From Vibrio sp. 10N.286.49.B1 (GTDB lineage Bacteria; Pseudomonadota; Gammaproteobacteria; Enterobacterales; Vibrionaceae): a stretch of 43,526 nt of DNA. The notes below the pieces were generated by a model that saw nothing but the letters and a program-made list of their open reading frames with translations, was not told the origin of the DNA and searched no databases. Positions 32,121 to 41,785 of this stretch are shown here, piece after piece. Numbering within the stretch: the stretch's first letter is position 1; every line of letters begins with the position of its first letter. Both the position numbers and the translations under genes were made by a program. The stretch is taken from assembly GCF_002873335.1 (NCBI RefSeq), contig NZ_MCUW01000089.1, positions 326,959 to 370,484 of the forward strand, given 5' to 3'.

Positions 32121-33560
32121 TTAGTTCGGGTATTTACCCCACTTTCTGTTAATCAAAAAATTAATCATGCGGCGGCTAAAGCCTGAATAAGGTGCACAGA
32201 GAAACCCAGTAGCGGCGATATTGCCTTGTATCATGACTGGGCGCATTTTAGACAAACTGTTGAAGCCCTCACGACCATGATAATGCCCCATCCCGCTCGG
32301 GCCCACCCCACCGAATGGCAAATCGTGTTGGCCCACGTGCAGCATCACATCGTTGATGGTGACCCCACCCGACAAGGTGTTTTCCAGCGTGGCTTTTTGT
32401 AGCGCTTTGTCGTTTGAAAACAAATACAGCGCTAATGGACGATCGCGCTCACTAATAAAGTGGTACACATCATCCATCGTTTTATACGTCAATATGGGTA
32501 AAATAGGCCCGAAGATTTCTCGCGTCATCACGGGTTCATTTGTCGCTGGAGAGACCACGAGATGAATCGGAAAACGTCGAGTTTCAGCATCCGGTTCACT
32601 GTCTGGAATCAGGTTGATAACTTCACCTGCGCCCTCTTTTGCAGACTGCAGCGTGTCTGACAGTCGTTGGAAAGAAACTGCATCAATCACCGACGTATAG
32701 TCGCGATGCTCAATACTTTTAAAGCGTTTCTTTACAATCGATTTTGCCGATTCCACGACAGCATCTAGTTTTTCTTCTGGTACAAATAAGTAGTCAGGTG
32801 CGACACATGTCTGACCTGAATTGTATACTTTACCAGCAAGGATACGCTTCATCGCTTTCTTGACATCATAATCAGACGCAATAATGGTCGGTGACTTTCC
32901 TCCTAGCTCTAAGGTTACAGGTGTCAGATTTTCTGCCGCTGACGCCATGACCTTGCGCCCTGTCGCCCCCGAGCCAGTAAAAATAAGATGATCAAACGCC
33001 AGCTTGGAAAATGCCGGCCCCGTTTCGCCAGTCTCAGCAATGAAACAGATTTCGTCTTCAGTGAAGGAGGACGAGAACGCTTGAGCAAGCGCGCGACAAA
33101 GGTGCTGAGAGTTTTCCGACATTTTCACCATCACTCGGTTGCCCGCTGCGAGCGCTGCAGTCATCGGCCCAATGGATAAAAATAATGGGTAGTTCCACGG
33201 GACAATCACCCCGACTACACCGATAGGCTGAGGCATAACACGGTTTTTAGCAGGTTTAAACCATATTGCGGTATGACGGGTTTTGGGCTTCATCCATTTT
33301 TTGAGATTTTTCCTTGCGTCAACCACACCATCAATAGAAGAGAAAAACTCGAGCAATGCTGTCTCTGTTGAAGACCGATGGCCAAAATCTTTTGCAATCG
33401 CTTCACAAAATAACGCCTGATTATCACGAATAATACGTTCTAGTTTAGACAGGTTATTAAGCCTCAATTCACGACTAATAAAAGGAGACTCTTTAAATGC
33501 CTGTTGTTGCTCGTGAAATCGTTCACGCATCAGTGTTTCATTGAGCTCTACTTGACTCAT
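32121..33560 (-). CDS. Coniferyl-aldehyde-dehydrogenase-type NAD(P)+ aldehyde dehydrogenase
   Basis: 479 residues of the ALDH superfamily, nearest in pattern to coniferyl aldehyde dehydrogenase (CalB) and related fatty aldehyde dehydrogenases. Rossmann contacts VIVPWNYPLF and ITFTGS-like DHLIFTGSGATGRKVM, the general base Glu in TLELGGKSPTI, and the nucleophile Cys in SGQTCVAPDY are present. The hydrophobic C-terminus (INFLINRKW) may bind membrane. It starts on the last base of the preceding alcohol dehydrogenase stop (TAATG), so the two are translationally coupled and probably act sequentially on an alcohol via its aldehyde. Physiological substrate not determined. Confidence 0.9.
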   Translation of the reverse strand: MSQVELNETLMRERFHEQQQAFKESPFISRELRLNNLSKLERIIRDNQALFCEAIAKDFGHRSSTETALLEFFSSIDGVVDARKNLKKWMKPKTRHTAIWFKPAKNRVMPQPIGVVGVIVPWNYPLFLSIGPMTAALAAGNRVMVKMSENSQHLCRALAQAFSSSFTEDEICFIAETGETGPAFSKLAFDHLIFTGSGATGRKVMASAAENLTPVTLELGGKSPTIIASDYDVKKAMKRILAGKVYNSGQTCVAPDYLFVPEEKLDAVVESAKSIVKKRFKSIEHRDYTSVIDAVSFQRLSDTLQSAKEGAGEVINLIPDSEPDAETRRFPIHLVVSPATNEPVMTREIFGPILPILTYKTMDDVYHFISERDRPLALYLFSNDKALQKATLENTLSGGVTINDVMLHVGQHDLPFGGVGPSGMGHYHGREGFNSLSKMRPVMIQGNIAATGFLCAPYSGFSRRMINFLINRKWGKYPN

Positions 33561-34753
33561 TATTCGACTCCTTCATCGACAAGTTTTTCTAATATTTGTT
33601 GGCACTCCGACAACGACATAACCTCTGGAACAGGGTACTCACCAAAGGCTTCTTTTATTGCTTGTTCGGCAATGCGCGGAATATCTTGTACCGTTAACTC
33701 TTTTACCGTTTTGGGGATACCAACGGTATCCAGCAGAGTTGTGATCGCGGTATTGAGCTGCTGGGATACACTCAGTTCGACCGTGTCTTTATAGCCCAGT
33801 TCTATCGCAAGCTGTGTCAGTCGAGCGTTATCTCTGTGTTGAATAAATTGAAGCACATGCGGTAAGACGATCGCGTTCGCTCGCCCATGGGGGACATGAT
33901 AAAAAGCCCCTAATTGATGAGCGATCGCGTGAACATAACCAATATATGTACGTGTAAATGCTAAGCCTGCTTCAAAGCTTGCCAGAGCCATTTGCTCACG
34001 TGCAGGCACGTTACCGCCATGATGATAAGCATCCGGCAAGTGGTTAACGATTTTATTAATCGCACCGACTGACCACGCTCGGGTTTGACTATTTGCATAC
34101 CCAGAGAGGTAAGACTCTATTGCGTGAGTCAATGCATCAATACCCGTTTCCGCAGTCACTTGAGCAGGCAGCCCAATCATTAGGCTTGGGTCAAGAATCG
34201 CGACTTTAGGCACTAATGACGGATCGGTTATCGAGCGTTTTTTACGTGCTTTAACATCGCTCACTACCGCCGCAACCGTGCACTCTGAACCCGTCCCTGC
34301 GGTCGTGGGAATGGCGATAATGGGCATTAAGCGCCGATGCACTTTTAACAGCCCAGGTAGCCTAGCAACATCTCTATTGGTTTTCACACTGGCTGCGATT
34401 GCCTTGGCACAGTCAATGGCTGAGCCACCCCCGAAGGCAATGACGCCATCATTAACGTGTTGCTGATAGTGGACGACACCACGCCTCACCATATCAAAAT
34501 CAGGATCTGGTGTTATTGCATCAAAGATAGAATAAACCACTCCAGCGTCATCGAGTGAACGTAATAAGCCATCAAGTAGCCCAAGCTTCATAAGGCTGCC
34601 ATCAGTCACAATACAAGGCGATGTAACCAACAGATCGCGGCAAACATCAGCAATATCGTTGACCTTTCCTAGCCCAGAAATGCAAATAGGTGTGGGCACG
34701 GGCACCATTTTTATAAACGGCTTTTTAATCGAGACCAAACATTGATGAAGCAT
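33560..34753 (-). CDS. Iron-containing (group III) alcohol dehydrogenase
   Basis: Fe-ADH family, about 397 residues. GGGSAIDCAKAIA is the NAD-binding loop. The metal ligands appear as Asp in ETGIDALTHAIESYLSGYAN, and His in THAIE, HAIAHQLGAFYHVPHGRANA. The start at 34,753 has AAGGA nine bases upstream; an upstream ATG at 34,795 lacks one. Coupled to the downstream ALDH gene by a one-base overlap. It likely oxidises an alcohol or reduces an aldehyde with NAD(P). Confidence 0.92.
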   Translation of the reverse strand: MLHQCLVSIKKPFIKMVPVPTPICISGLGKVNDIADVCRDLLVTSPCIVTDGSLMKLGLLDGLLRSLDDAGVVYSIFDAITPDPDFDMVRRGVVHYQQHVNDGVIAFGGGSAIDCAKAIAASVKTNRDVARLPGLLKVHRRLMPIIAIPTTAGTGSECTVAAVVSDVKARKKRSITDPSLVPKVAILDPSLMIGLPAQVTAETGIDALTHAIESYLSGYANSQTRAWSVGAINKIVNHLPDAYHHGGNVPAREQMALASFEAGLAFTRTYIGYVHAIAHQLGAFYHVPHGRANAIVLPHVLQFIQHRDNARLTQLAIELGYKDTVELSVSQQLNTAITTLLDTVGIPKTVKELTVQDIPRIAEQAIKEAFGEYPVPEVMSLSECQQILEKLVDEGVE

Positions 34754-34978
34754 ATCGACGTTCCTTGTCTTTATTGACGTAAGTCGAAACGTCATAGAGA
34801 GTGACTGTATTTATAGAGCGATTACTCGACGTAGGCAAGGTACCCAGAAAAGAGTTGAGAGCCAGATGACTAATTAAATACAAAGCCGATAAATAACGAC
34901 GATACAAATGAAAACCCATGACCGACGCTAAAGTCACTTGCTCACTGATGGCTAAGCCCTCAACGGACAAGCGTTCTA

Positions 34979-35440
34979 TTAGCGAATCGGCAGTGCTGTC
35001 GTGTACTTTAAGGGCTCCATCGCAAAGGTAGAGGTCACGTTAGAAAGCTCATCAATACTGTTTACTAACTTTTTATAGAAGTCATCGAAGCACTTCATGT
35101 CTTTTACTAAGACTTTTAGCATGTAGTCGTATTCCCCCGCCATGCGGTAGAACTCCATCACCTCAGGGAATAAAGAGACCGTATCGACAAATTCCTTGTA
35201 CCACTCATGAGAATGATTCGTCGTTTTAATCTGCACGAATGCCGTAAAACATAACCCTAATGACTCTGGATTTAACAGGGCCACACGCTTCGTAATAATG
35301 CCATTTTCTTCAAGCTTCTTTAGCCTTTTCCAGCAAGGCGTTGTCGTAAGGTTGACGGCTTCCGCCAATTCACTCAACGACAATGTACTGTCTTGTTGCA
35401 GCAATCCCAGTAACGTTTTGTCGATACTATCAATTTCCAT
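34979..35440 (-). CDS. Lrp/AsnC-family transcriptional regulator (DecR-like)
   Basis: 153 residues. N-terminal winged HTH ([38 protein letters not shown]), then a RAM domain ([28 protein letters not shown]). The ATG at 35,440 is preceded by GGGTGG. It is divergent from a cysteine-synthase-like enzyme. DecR (YbaO) and related Lrp-type proteins sense cysteine and activate cysteine detoxification, so cysteine-responsive control of the neighbour is likely but inferred. The 34,754-34,978 gap shows no real gene; an 81-codon frame there was rejected. Confidence 0.9.
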   Translation of the reverse strand: MEIDSIDKTLLGLLQQDSTLSLSELAEAVNLTTTPCWKRLKKLEENGIITKRVALLNPESLGLCFTAFVQIKTTNHSHEWYKEFVDTVSLFPEVMEFYRMAGEYDYMLKVLVKDMKCFDDFYKKLVNSIDELSNVTSTFAMEPLKYTTALPIR

Positions 35441-35488
35441 TAAACCACCCAAAAGAGAAAATAATGCTATTAAAGCTAATTATCACAG

Positions 35489-35521
35489 TAAATATAGCAA
35501 AGTTTTTCTCCCTAAATATAG
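35489..35521. promoter_or_regulatory. Direct repeat in the Lrp/PLP-enzyme intergenic region
   Basis: TAAATATAG occurs at 35,489-35,497 and 35,513-35,521, 24 bp apart, in the A/T-rich 123-bp region between the divergent genes. It is a candidate binding site for the Lrp-type regulator or overlapping -10 boxes. Weak evidence. Confidence 0.3.
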
Positions 35522-35563
35522 GTAAATTACAATCATAGAGACAAACCTTTAGGAAGCCTAATT

Positions 35564-36634
35564 ATGTGCACTGACCATCAATGGATAAACAACGCAATTC
35601 GTAAAATTGAAGCAGACTATCAACGCTCTGCTGATACCCATCTCATTAAGCTTGATCTACCAAGCATCGATGGCATCGATCTGTATCTAAAAGATGAAAG
35701 TACACACCCGACAGGTTCACTCAAGCACCGCTTAGCGCGCTCTTTGTTCTTGTATGCGATCTGTAATGGTTGGATTGGTCCAGAGACAACGGTTATTGAA
35801 TCTTCATCAGGCAGTACGGCGGTGTCAGAAGCTTATTTCGCACGATTGCTCGGACTCCCCTTTATCGCTGTTATGCCGAAGAGCACCGCATGCAAAAAAA
35901 TCGAACAGATTGAGTTCTATGGTGGTAAAGCGCACCTCGTTGATCGTTCTGACCAAATCTATGCGGAATCTCGCCGTCTTGCAGACGAACTCAATGGTCA
36001 TTATATGGATCAATTTACGTATGCAGAACGTGCAACTGACTGGCGTGGAAATAACAACATCGCCAACTCTATTTTTAGCCAAATGGAGTTAGAAGATCAT
36101 CCTATCCCTACATGGGTTGTGATGAGCCCAGGAACCGGTGGCACATCGGCTACGATAGGCCGCTTTATCCGCTACCAAAAGCACGATACGAAGCTATGTG
36201 TCGTTGACCCAGAAAACTCGGTTTTCCACGACTATTATAAAACGGGTAATAAGAATGTTACCGGCGATTGCGGCAGTAAGATTGAAGGCATTGGTCGCCC
36301 TCGCGCCGAGCCAAGTTTTATTCCGGGTGTTGTCGATGAAATGCGTACCATTCCTGATGCAGCCAGTGTTGCGACTATCCATTGGTTAGAAAAAGTCTTA
36401 GGACGCAAGGTTGGCGCCTCAACCGGTACAAACTTATTTGGTGCACTGCAACTTGCTTGTGAAATGAAAAAACGGGGAGAAACCGGCTCGATCGTCACAC
36501 TTCTTTGTGACAGTGGTGAGCGCTACCTTGACACCTATTACAATCCTGAATGGGTTCGTAATAATATTGGTGACTTGCAGCCATATCTTGAAAAGCTTGA
36601 AATATTTGAAGCGACAGGTGAGTGCAGCGCTTAA
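35564..36634 (+). CDS. Cysteine-synthase-family PLP enzyme, probable L-cysteine desulfhydrase
   Basis: 356-residue fold-type II PLP enzyme. The PLP Lys is Lys54 in [24 protein letters not shown] replaces the SGNTG substrate loop, and [14 protein letters not shown] binds the phosphate. The C-terminal [15 protein letters not shown] is typical of Cds1-like enzymes, which degrade cysteine to pyruvate, ammonia and H2S. TAGGAAG is the ribosome site. The divergent DecR-like regulator points to cysteine sensing, supporting a desulfhydrase over a biosynthetic synthase. The reaction is inferred, not proven. Confidence 0.85.
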   Translation: MCTDHQWINNAIRKIEADYQRSADTHLIKLDLPSIDGIDLYLKDESTHPTGSLKHRLARSLFLYAICNGWIGPETTVIESSSGSTAVSEAYFARLLGLPFIAVMPKSTACKKIEQIEFYGGKAHLVDRSDQIYAESRRLADELNGHYMDQFTYAERATDWRGNNNIANSIFSQMELEDHPIPTWVVMSPGTGGTSATIGRFIRYQKHDTKLCVVDPENSVFHDYYKTGNKNVTGDCGSKIEGIGRPRAEPSFIPGVVDEMRTIPDAASVATIHWLEKVLGRKVGASTGTNLFGALQLACEMKKRGETGSIVTLLCDSGERYLDTYYNPEWVRNNIGDLQPYLEKLEIFEATGECSA

Positions 36635-36657
36635 TAAACGCCTCGTCACTAAGGCAG

Positions 36658-36702
36658 AAGCTAACAAGCTAACAAGCTAACAAGCTAACAAGCTAACAAG
36701 CT
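36658..36702. repeat. 8-bp short tandem repeat, 5.6 copies
   Basis: AAGCTAAC repeated five times and then AAGCT, perfect, between the PLP-enzyme stop (36,634) and its terminator. In a transcribed 3' region it may be hypervariable by slippage but lies outside any reading frame. Confidence 0.95.
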
Positions 36703-36712
36703 CAATGTTTCA

Positions 36713-36739
36713 AAAAGGAGTGACTGAGTCACTCCTTTT
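36713..36739. terminator. Terminator after the PLP-enzyme gene
   Basis: AAAAGGAGTGA pairs with TCACTCCTTTT around CTGAG, followed by a T-rich 3' edge; rho-independent and possibly bidirectional. Confidence 0.88.
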
Positions 36740-36832
36740 GCTATGTCGATGCTGGTCAGGTTGCTCTGACTGGGGATGAGCTCATGCAGACGTTAAAGAA
36801 GCTTTCCATTCTTTCTAGACGAGACACGTCAC

Positions 36833-37924
36833 CTAACGACTGTAAGAGTGCTTAACCTTCATTTGCGCCGCCGTAATGTAAGAGACAAGGTCTTGATAAG
36901 ATTGGTCCAACTGCTCGACGACCAGTAAGTCGCTTTCATCCTCCTCGATCAAGCGTAACCCATCATGAAACGATCTCGCCTTAGCGGAAAAATATTCTAG
37001 CGGTCCGCCCACTCTCGCCAATTGACGTGTCTCTTCATGATTCGCAACAACCAAGCCAAACGTCGTCTCAAGTTCACTGGTAAGTAACAAGGCCCGGTCA
37101 TAATCAGCGCCAATGAGTTTGGCATGGGCGGTGGTCCACATATTGGTATACTGAGCGATCCCGCTAGAGGCGTATATATCCACGGTACTTTTATAGATAA
37201 CATCCACGGTGTTCGATGAAAGCGACAGTATTGACTGAGTGTCTTGTACTATCTCCGCAGCGCCTACAAAGGCATCGGCAACTTGCGTCGAGACTTTTTC
37301 GATGTTTTCACCCGCTAGGTTAGTGCTAGATTCAATCCGCTCAACAAGACCTGAAATCTTACTAGCGGCTTCATTCGCTCGCCCTGCTAATGAGCGAACC
37401 TCATCCGCGACCACCGCAAATCCGCGACCATGCTCTCCTGCTCGCGCCGCTTCGATCGCCGCATTCAAGGCCAATAAATTGGTTTGTTCCGAGATTTGTT
37501 GAATGATACTGATGAATTGGCTGATATCAGCCGTTAGCATCTGCAGTGCATTCACCGTGCCCTTACTCTCTGCCGACGACTCAGATACAAGCTCAAGGGA
37601 GCGGAACATCGCTTCAAGCTGATGCTGCGTAGACTCAAAGACGCCCAACTTATTTTGCAACTGATCGCTTTGTTCAATCAAATCGTTGTTGGCACATTCA
37701 ATGCTCTGTGCAGCATTAACAAGATGTGGGACAACCATACCTAAGAAACGACGAGAGCGTGTTTTTTGATCTGTTAACGTAATGTGGAGATCCTTGACCT
37801 CCGCTTGTTTGATCTCAAGCTGTTGGGTCAGCGCTTCAATACGCGACGTTAATGCTTCTTTTTCTGCTTTCTCAGCCAGCATTTTTTGATGCGTTGCTGC
37901 TAATTTTTTCTTGGATACAAACAT
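36833..37924 (-). CDS. Soluble methyl-accepting chemotaxis protein
   Basis: 363 residues with no membrane segment or periplasmic domain. An N-terminal coiled coil ([20 protein letters not shown]) leads into a cytoplasmic signalling hairpin whose tip is [20 protein letters not shown] and [18 protein letters not shown], residues about 143-178. After it comes a helical region with [20 protein letters not shown] and [17 protein letters not shown] sequence, possibly a CZB-like or four-helix sensor, though the CZB Cys/His signature is not clear. It would couple to CheA/CheW and respond to a cytoplasmic cue. Not linked to other chemotaxis genes here. Confidence 0.9.
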   Translation of the reverse strand: MFVSKKKLAATHQKMLAEKAEKEALTSRIEALTQQLEIKQAEVKDLHITLTDQKTRSRRFLGMVVPHLVNAAQSIECANNDLIEQSDQLQNKLGVFESTQHQLEAMFRSLELVSESSAESKGTVNALQMLTADISQFISIIQQISEQTNLLALNAAIEAARAGEHGRGFAVVADEVRSLAGRANEAASKISGLVERIESSTNLAGENIEKVSTQVADAFVGAAEIVQDTQSILSLSSNTVDVIYKSTVDIYASSGIAQYTNMWTTAHAKLIGADYDRALLLTSELETTFGLVVANHEETRQLARVGGPLEYFSAKARSFHDGLRLIEEDESDLLVVEQLDQSYQDLVSYITAAQMKVKHSYSR

Positions 37925-38238
37925 ACAACCCTTAACCCATCACTGCTTATTCTTATATTCGCTACGCTAACACTCGATGCGAAATTATAAATAACGTGGC
38001 GAATAAGTTGTGATTACCGCCAATCCGGGTACCCCGATTAGGGTATAGCCAAGCTCGGTGTTACAAGGGCGCTAGGACAAATAGTGAGAGACAGGCATTG
38101 AGGGAGTATTACTAACAAGGAAGTAGTGTTATTAAAAAGAAAGCACTACTGTTAAAAAGGAACGCATTACGAAACACCTGCCGCCACTTTCTTGATATGA
38201 CTTGCGCATAAATAAAGCGCGGCTAGGTGTGAAAACGG
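37925..38238. other. Gap with no gene seen
   Basis: 314 bp between the MCP start and the DUF1244 stop. It holds the MCP promoter region and a short inverted GGGTACCCC; no RNA gene or frame is supported. Confidence 0.6.
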
Positions 38239-38553
38239 CTATTTTTGTTTGGCTTCGAATGCCGCTAGCTGTTCAGGCGTTGCCTTAGGTTGATGGTTTT
38301 GTTTCCACTCGTCATACGTCATGCCATAAACGCGCTCACGAGCATCATCAATATCCAGATCAAGCTCAGATTTTTCTGCTTCCGCCTTATACCATTTGCT
38401 AAAACAGTTTCGACAAAATCCCGCTTGGATCATTAAGTCGATGTTTTGAACATCCTTATTGGCATCTAGGTGGGCGAGCAAGCGACGAAATACCGCCGCG
38501 TCAAGCTTATCTTGTTGCTCTTGAGAGAGCGCTTTATATTTAAAATCAGCCAC
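38239..38553 (-). CDS. DUF1244-family protein
   Basis: 104 residues. The family core is LDAAVFRRLLAHLDANKDVQ and MIQAGFCRNCFSKWYKAEAE, with a conserved CxxC, then RVYGMTYDEWKQNHQ. Function unknown. It starts at a GTG (38,553), chosen because AAGGAAAG lies just upstream; the extra 18 codons to an upstream ATG in the open frame include the terminator of the RND operon and are not likely translated. Confidence 0.9.
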   Translation of the reverse strand: MADFKYKALSQEQQDKLDAAVFRRLLAHLDANKDVQNIDLMIQAGFCRNCFSKWYKAEAEKSELDLDIDDARERVYGMTYDEWKQNHQPKATPEQLAAFEAKQK

Positions 38554-38605
38554 TTTACTTTCCTTTTGATGGTGAGTTTTATTACTCAAGAGTACCCAAC
38601 AAAGC

Positions 38606-38636
38606 AAAAAATGCCCAGCATTTGCTGGGCATTTTT
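38606..38636 (-). terminator. Terminator of the RND operon
   Basis: AAAAATGCCCAGCA pairs with TGCTGGGCATTTTT in the 118 bp between the RND permease stop and the DUF1244 start. U-runs on both strands make it bidirectional in principle. Confidence 0.9.
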
Positions 38637-38671
38637 AATCGTAACAAACACGTTATTCGCTTGGAGAAAAC

Positions 38672-41600
38672 CTAACCGTGGCTGCTTCGCGCTTTCACGT
38701 CTTTATCGAGTGCCTTATTCAGTTCGGCCTCAACGTGACCTGGGGATTGTGTTTTCACCGAGATCAAGCGGTACATCGCAGGAATGACAAACAAGGTCAC
38801 CACGGTCGCAAACGCCATACCAAAGAAGATCACCGTACCAACAGCAACACGACTTTCATAGCCCGCGCCCGTCGACACAATCAGTGGGATTGCGCCAGCC
38901 AACGTGGTAAACGCTGTCATCATAATAGGACGTAAACGCCTCGCTGATGCGTCAATGATCGCCTGCTCAAAAGCAATACCTTTATCTCTAAGTTGATTCG
39001 CAAACTCGACAATCAAAATGCCGTTTTTAGTCACCATACCGATGAGCATAATCATACCAATCTGGCTGTAAATATTGAGCCCTTGTTGCATAATGACTAA
39101 GCCAAGGAAACCACCGAACACCCCCATCGGCACAGTAAACATCACCACTAGCGGGTTAATAAAGCTCTCAAACTGCGCAGCAAGGACCAAGTAAGCAACC
39201 AGCAAGGCCAACGCAAACACAACAAAAATACTCGACTGGTTTTCTTTAAAGTCTTTTGACTCTCCGGCATAGCTGATGGAGATATCGCCTGGAAGCATTT
39301 CTATCGCTTGTTGGTCCATAAAGTCCAACGCTTCTCCTAGGGTATAACCGTCGTTCAAGTTCGCCTTAATCGTGATCGCTTTCTGTTTATTGTAGTGAGA
39401 CAGTCGGGTCGACGATGCCACTTCATCAATATCGGTCACAGCGTCCAAGGTCACTAACTCACCAGATTGAGTCCGCATATAAATCTGGCTGAGATCGGCG
39501 GCGTTGTTAAAGCTGTTTTCATCTCCGCGCAAGTAAACATCATACTCTTCACCACGCTCAACATAGGTCGTCTCACTTTTACCACCAAGCATGATCTCAA
39601 GGGTATCAGAGATATCCGCGACGCTAATCCCTAGCTCCGCGGCTCGCTCACGATCAATCGTCACAACCAACTCAGGCGTTTTCTCAGAGTAATCTGTACT
39701 TGCTCCTTCCATCATCGGAGAGGCATCGGCACGCTGCTCCAATAGGTCCGCCCATTTTTGCAGCTCTGCATAATCGGAACCACCAATCACGAACTGAACC
39801 GGCTCACTAGAGCCACCTCTAAATCCAGGCATGAACGGATAGACACGTACATCGGCAATCCCTGTCAGCGCTTTACGCACCCGTCCGAGTGCTTCTGTCG
39901 CGGTCACATCTCGGTCATTCCAATCCTCAAGGATCATGATAACGAAACCAGTTTGGTCGCCCGCATTACCACCAAACGCTGGTGACTGAATGCTGAATGA
40001 TTTAAGGAACCCTTGCCCGAGTAAAGGCATGAGTCGCTCTTCTACGTCATCCATGTTGGCCGCCATGCGGTTATAGCTGGTGGCATCTGCACCACGAACA
40101 AACGCAAAGATTACCCCACGGTCTTCTTGCGGCGTAAGCTCAGCAGGAACCTGCTGCATCAATTGAAAGCTTCCCCCAACGCAGGCCAAAATGACGACAG
40201 GTGCCATCCATCGAAAGCGCAGCGCTTGCCCTAGCGCGCGTTTATAACCACGCTCTAGTTTTCTAAAACCTTTATCAACCCATTGGGTAAATCGATTCGG
40301 TTTCACGTTCGCTTTTAAGATCGTGCTACCAAGTACTGGTGTAAGCGTTAAGGCGATTAATGATGAAAAAATCACCGACATGGCCAGCAATACGGAAAAT
40401 TCTGTAAACAACAGTCCGATCATGCCATCCATAAATGAGATGGGTAGGAAAACCATCACCAACACGAGTGTGGTTGCCACGACGGCAAAACCAACTTCAC
40501 GGGTCCCTTTGTAAGCCGCTAATAACGGTGGTTCACCTTTTTCAATGTGATGGAAGATATTTTCGACCACGACGATAGCATCATCCACAACCAGCCCTAT
40601 CGATAGAATCAATGCCATCAGGGTAATTAGGTTGATTGAAAAACCAAAAAAGTACGCAGCAATAAACGATGCTATCAAGGATACCGGCACGGTAACGGCA
40701 GGAATTAATGTTGCTCTCGCTTGCCCTATAAAGATATACAGGACCAATATGACCAAACATCCTGTAATGAACAAGGTGTTGTAGACCTCGGAAATCGAGC
40801 GGTCGATAAATACTGTTGAGTCATAGTCAATGGCCAATCGCGTGCCTTCAGGCAAGAACTGCTGCATGCGTTCGACTTCTTTATGGACTAAGTCGGCCAT
40901 TTCCAAAGGGTTCGCATCGGATTGCGGCACAATGCCCATACTGACATTGACAACACCGTCACTCTTAAATGTCGAGTTCTCGTTTTCCGCACCAATGTAA
41001 ACATCAGCGACATCTTTAAGGTAAATCGGCGTATTATCGCTCGCGCGCTTCACCACTAAGTATTCAAAATCCACCGGCGTGTTATACGCTCGGGCAGTTC
41101 GTACCGACATCACCGTCGCATCGTTACGGACTTCTCCCCCTGGGCGCTCTATATTCTCAGAACTCAGCGCGGAGGTAATGTCGTCGGTTGTTACGCCGCG
41201 TCCCGCCATATAAGCAGGCTTTAGCTTGATGTACATCACTTGGTACAACCCACCAGAAATATCAACCGAACTGACACCTGAAATTAGACTAAAGCGGTCT
41301 AATAAGACGCGGTTGGTATAATCCGTAAGCTGAGTTCTGTCCATGACCGATGAGCTTAGGTTGATGTAAACGGAGGCCTCTCCACTGCCGTTGTTTTTGA
41401 AGACAAGTGGATCGTCGGCTTCATCCGGCAACGAACGTTGCGCTCGAGCAACAGCGTCACGAATATCGCTCACCCCAGAATTCAAATCATAACCGAGTTC
41501 AAACGTTACGGTGATTCGTGACATCCCATTTCGAGTGACCGACTCAATTTCATCAATACCACTGATACCGGAAAGCTGATCTTCAATTGTCGAGGTGATC

Positions 41601-41785
41601 TGGCTTTCAATGATGGTCGCTGATGCGCCTTCATAACGCGTTGAAATCGACACCACTGGGTTTTCAATGTCTGGCATTTCACGCACTGCCAGCTTATTGA
41701 ATGACACCAGACCAAATACACATAGAAGCAGGCTAAATACGACCGCAGCGACCGGGCGTTTTACTGAAATATCCGATAAAAGCAT
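38672..41785 (-). CDS. RND-family efflux permease (AcrB/MexB-like)
   Basis: 1,037 residues, inner-membrane proton antiporter of a tripartite pump. The N-terminus MLLSDISVKRPVAAVVFSLL is the HAE1-type start. Two large periplasmic loops alternate with 12 membrane helices, and the proton-relay Asp pair is in SIGLVVDDAIVVVENI (about residue 400, equivalent to AcrB D407/D408). QEDRGVIFAFVRGADATSYN is the porter-domain sequence. It belongs to the branch with short N-termini seen in Vibrio VexD/VexH-like and MexI-like pumps; the exact pump is not decided. Coupled to the adaptor by TAATG overlap. No TolC or regulator gene lies next to it. Confidence 0.95.
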   Translation of the reverse strand: MLLSDISVKRPVAAVVFSLLLCVFGLVSFNKLAVREMPDIENPVVSISTRYEGASATIIESQITSTIEDQLSGISGIDEIESVTRNGMSRITVTFELGYDLNSGVSDIRDAVARAQRSLPDEADDPLVFKNNGSGEASVYINLSSSVMDRTQLTDYTNRVLLDRFSLISGVSSVDISGGLYQVMYIKLKPAYMAGRGVTTDDITSALSSENIERPGGEVRNDATVMSVRTARAYNTPVDFEYLVVKRASDNTPIYLKDVADVYIGAENENSTFKSDGVVNVSMGIVPQSDANPLEMADLVHKEVERMQQFLPEGTRLAIDYDSTVFIDRSISEVYNTLFITGCLVILVLYIFIGQARATLIPAVTVPVSLIASFIAAYFFGFSINLITLMALILSIGLVVDDAIVVVENIFHHIEKGEPPLLAAYKGTREVGFAVVATTLVLVMVFLPISFMDGMIGLLFTEFSVLLAMSVIFSSLIALTLTPVLGSTILKANVKPNRFTQWVDKGFRKLERGYKRALGQALRFRWMAPVVILACVGGSFQLMQQVPAELTPQEDRGVIFAFVRGADATSYNRMAANMDDVEERLMPLLGQGFLKSFSIQSPAFGGNAGDQTGFVIMILEDWNDRDVTATEALGRVRKALTGIADVRVYPFMPGFRGGSSEPVQFVIGGSDYAELQKWADLLEQRADASPMMEGASTDYSEKTPELVVTIDRERAAELGISVADISDTLEIMLGGKSETTYVERGEEYDVYLRGDENSFNNAADLSQIYMRTQSGELVTLDAVTDIDEVASSTRLSHYNKQKAITIKANLNDGYTLGEALDFMDQQAIEMLPGDISISYAGESKDFKENQSSIFVVFALALLVAYLVLAAQFESFINPLVVMFTVPMGVFGGFLGLVIMQQGLNIYSQIGMIMLIGMVTKNGILIVEFANQLRDKGIAFEQAIIDASARRLRPIMMTAFTTLAGAIPLIVSTGAGYESRVAVGTVIFFGMAFATVVTLFVIPAMYRLISVKTQSPGHVEAELNKALDKDVKARSSHG

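Noticed and set aside
34725..34970. 81-codon minus-strand frame between the alcohol dehydrogenase and Lrp genes
   Set aside because: No ribosome site, no family pattern, and it overlaps the alcohol dehydrogenase start.
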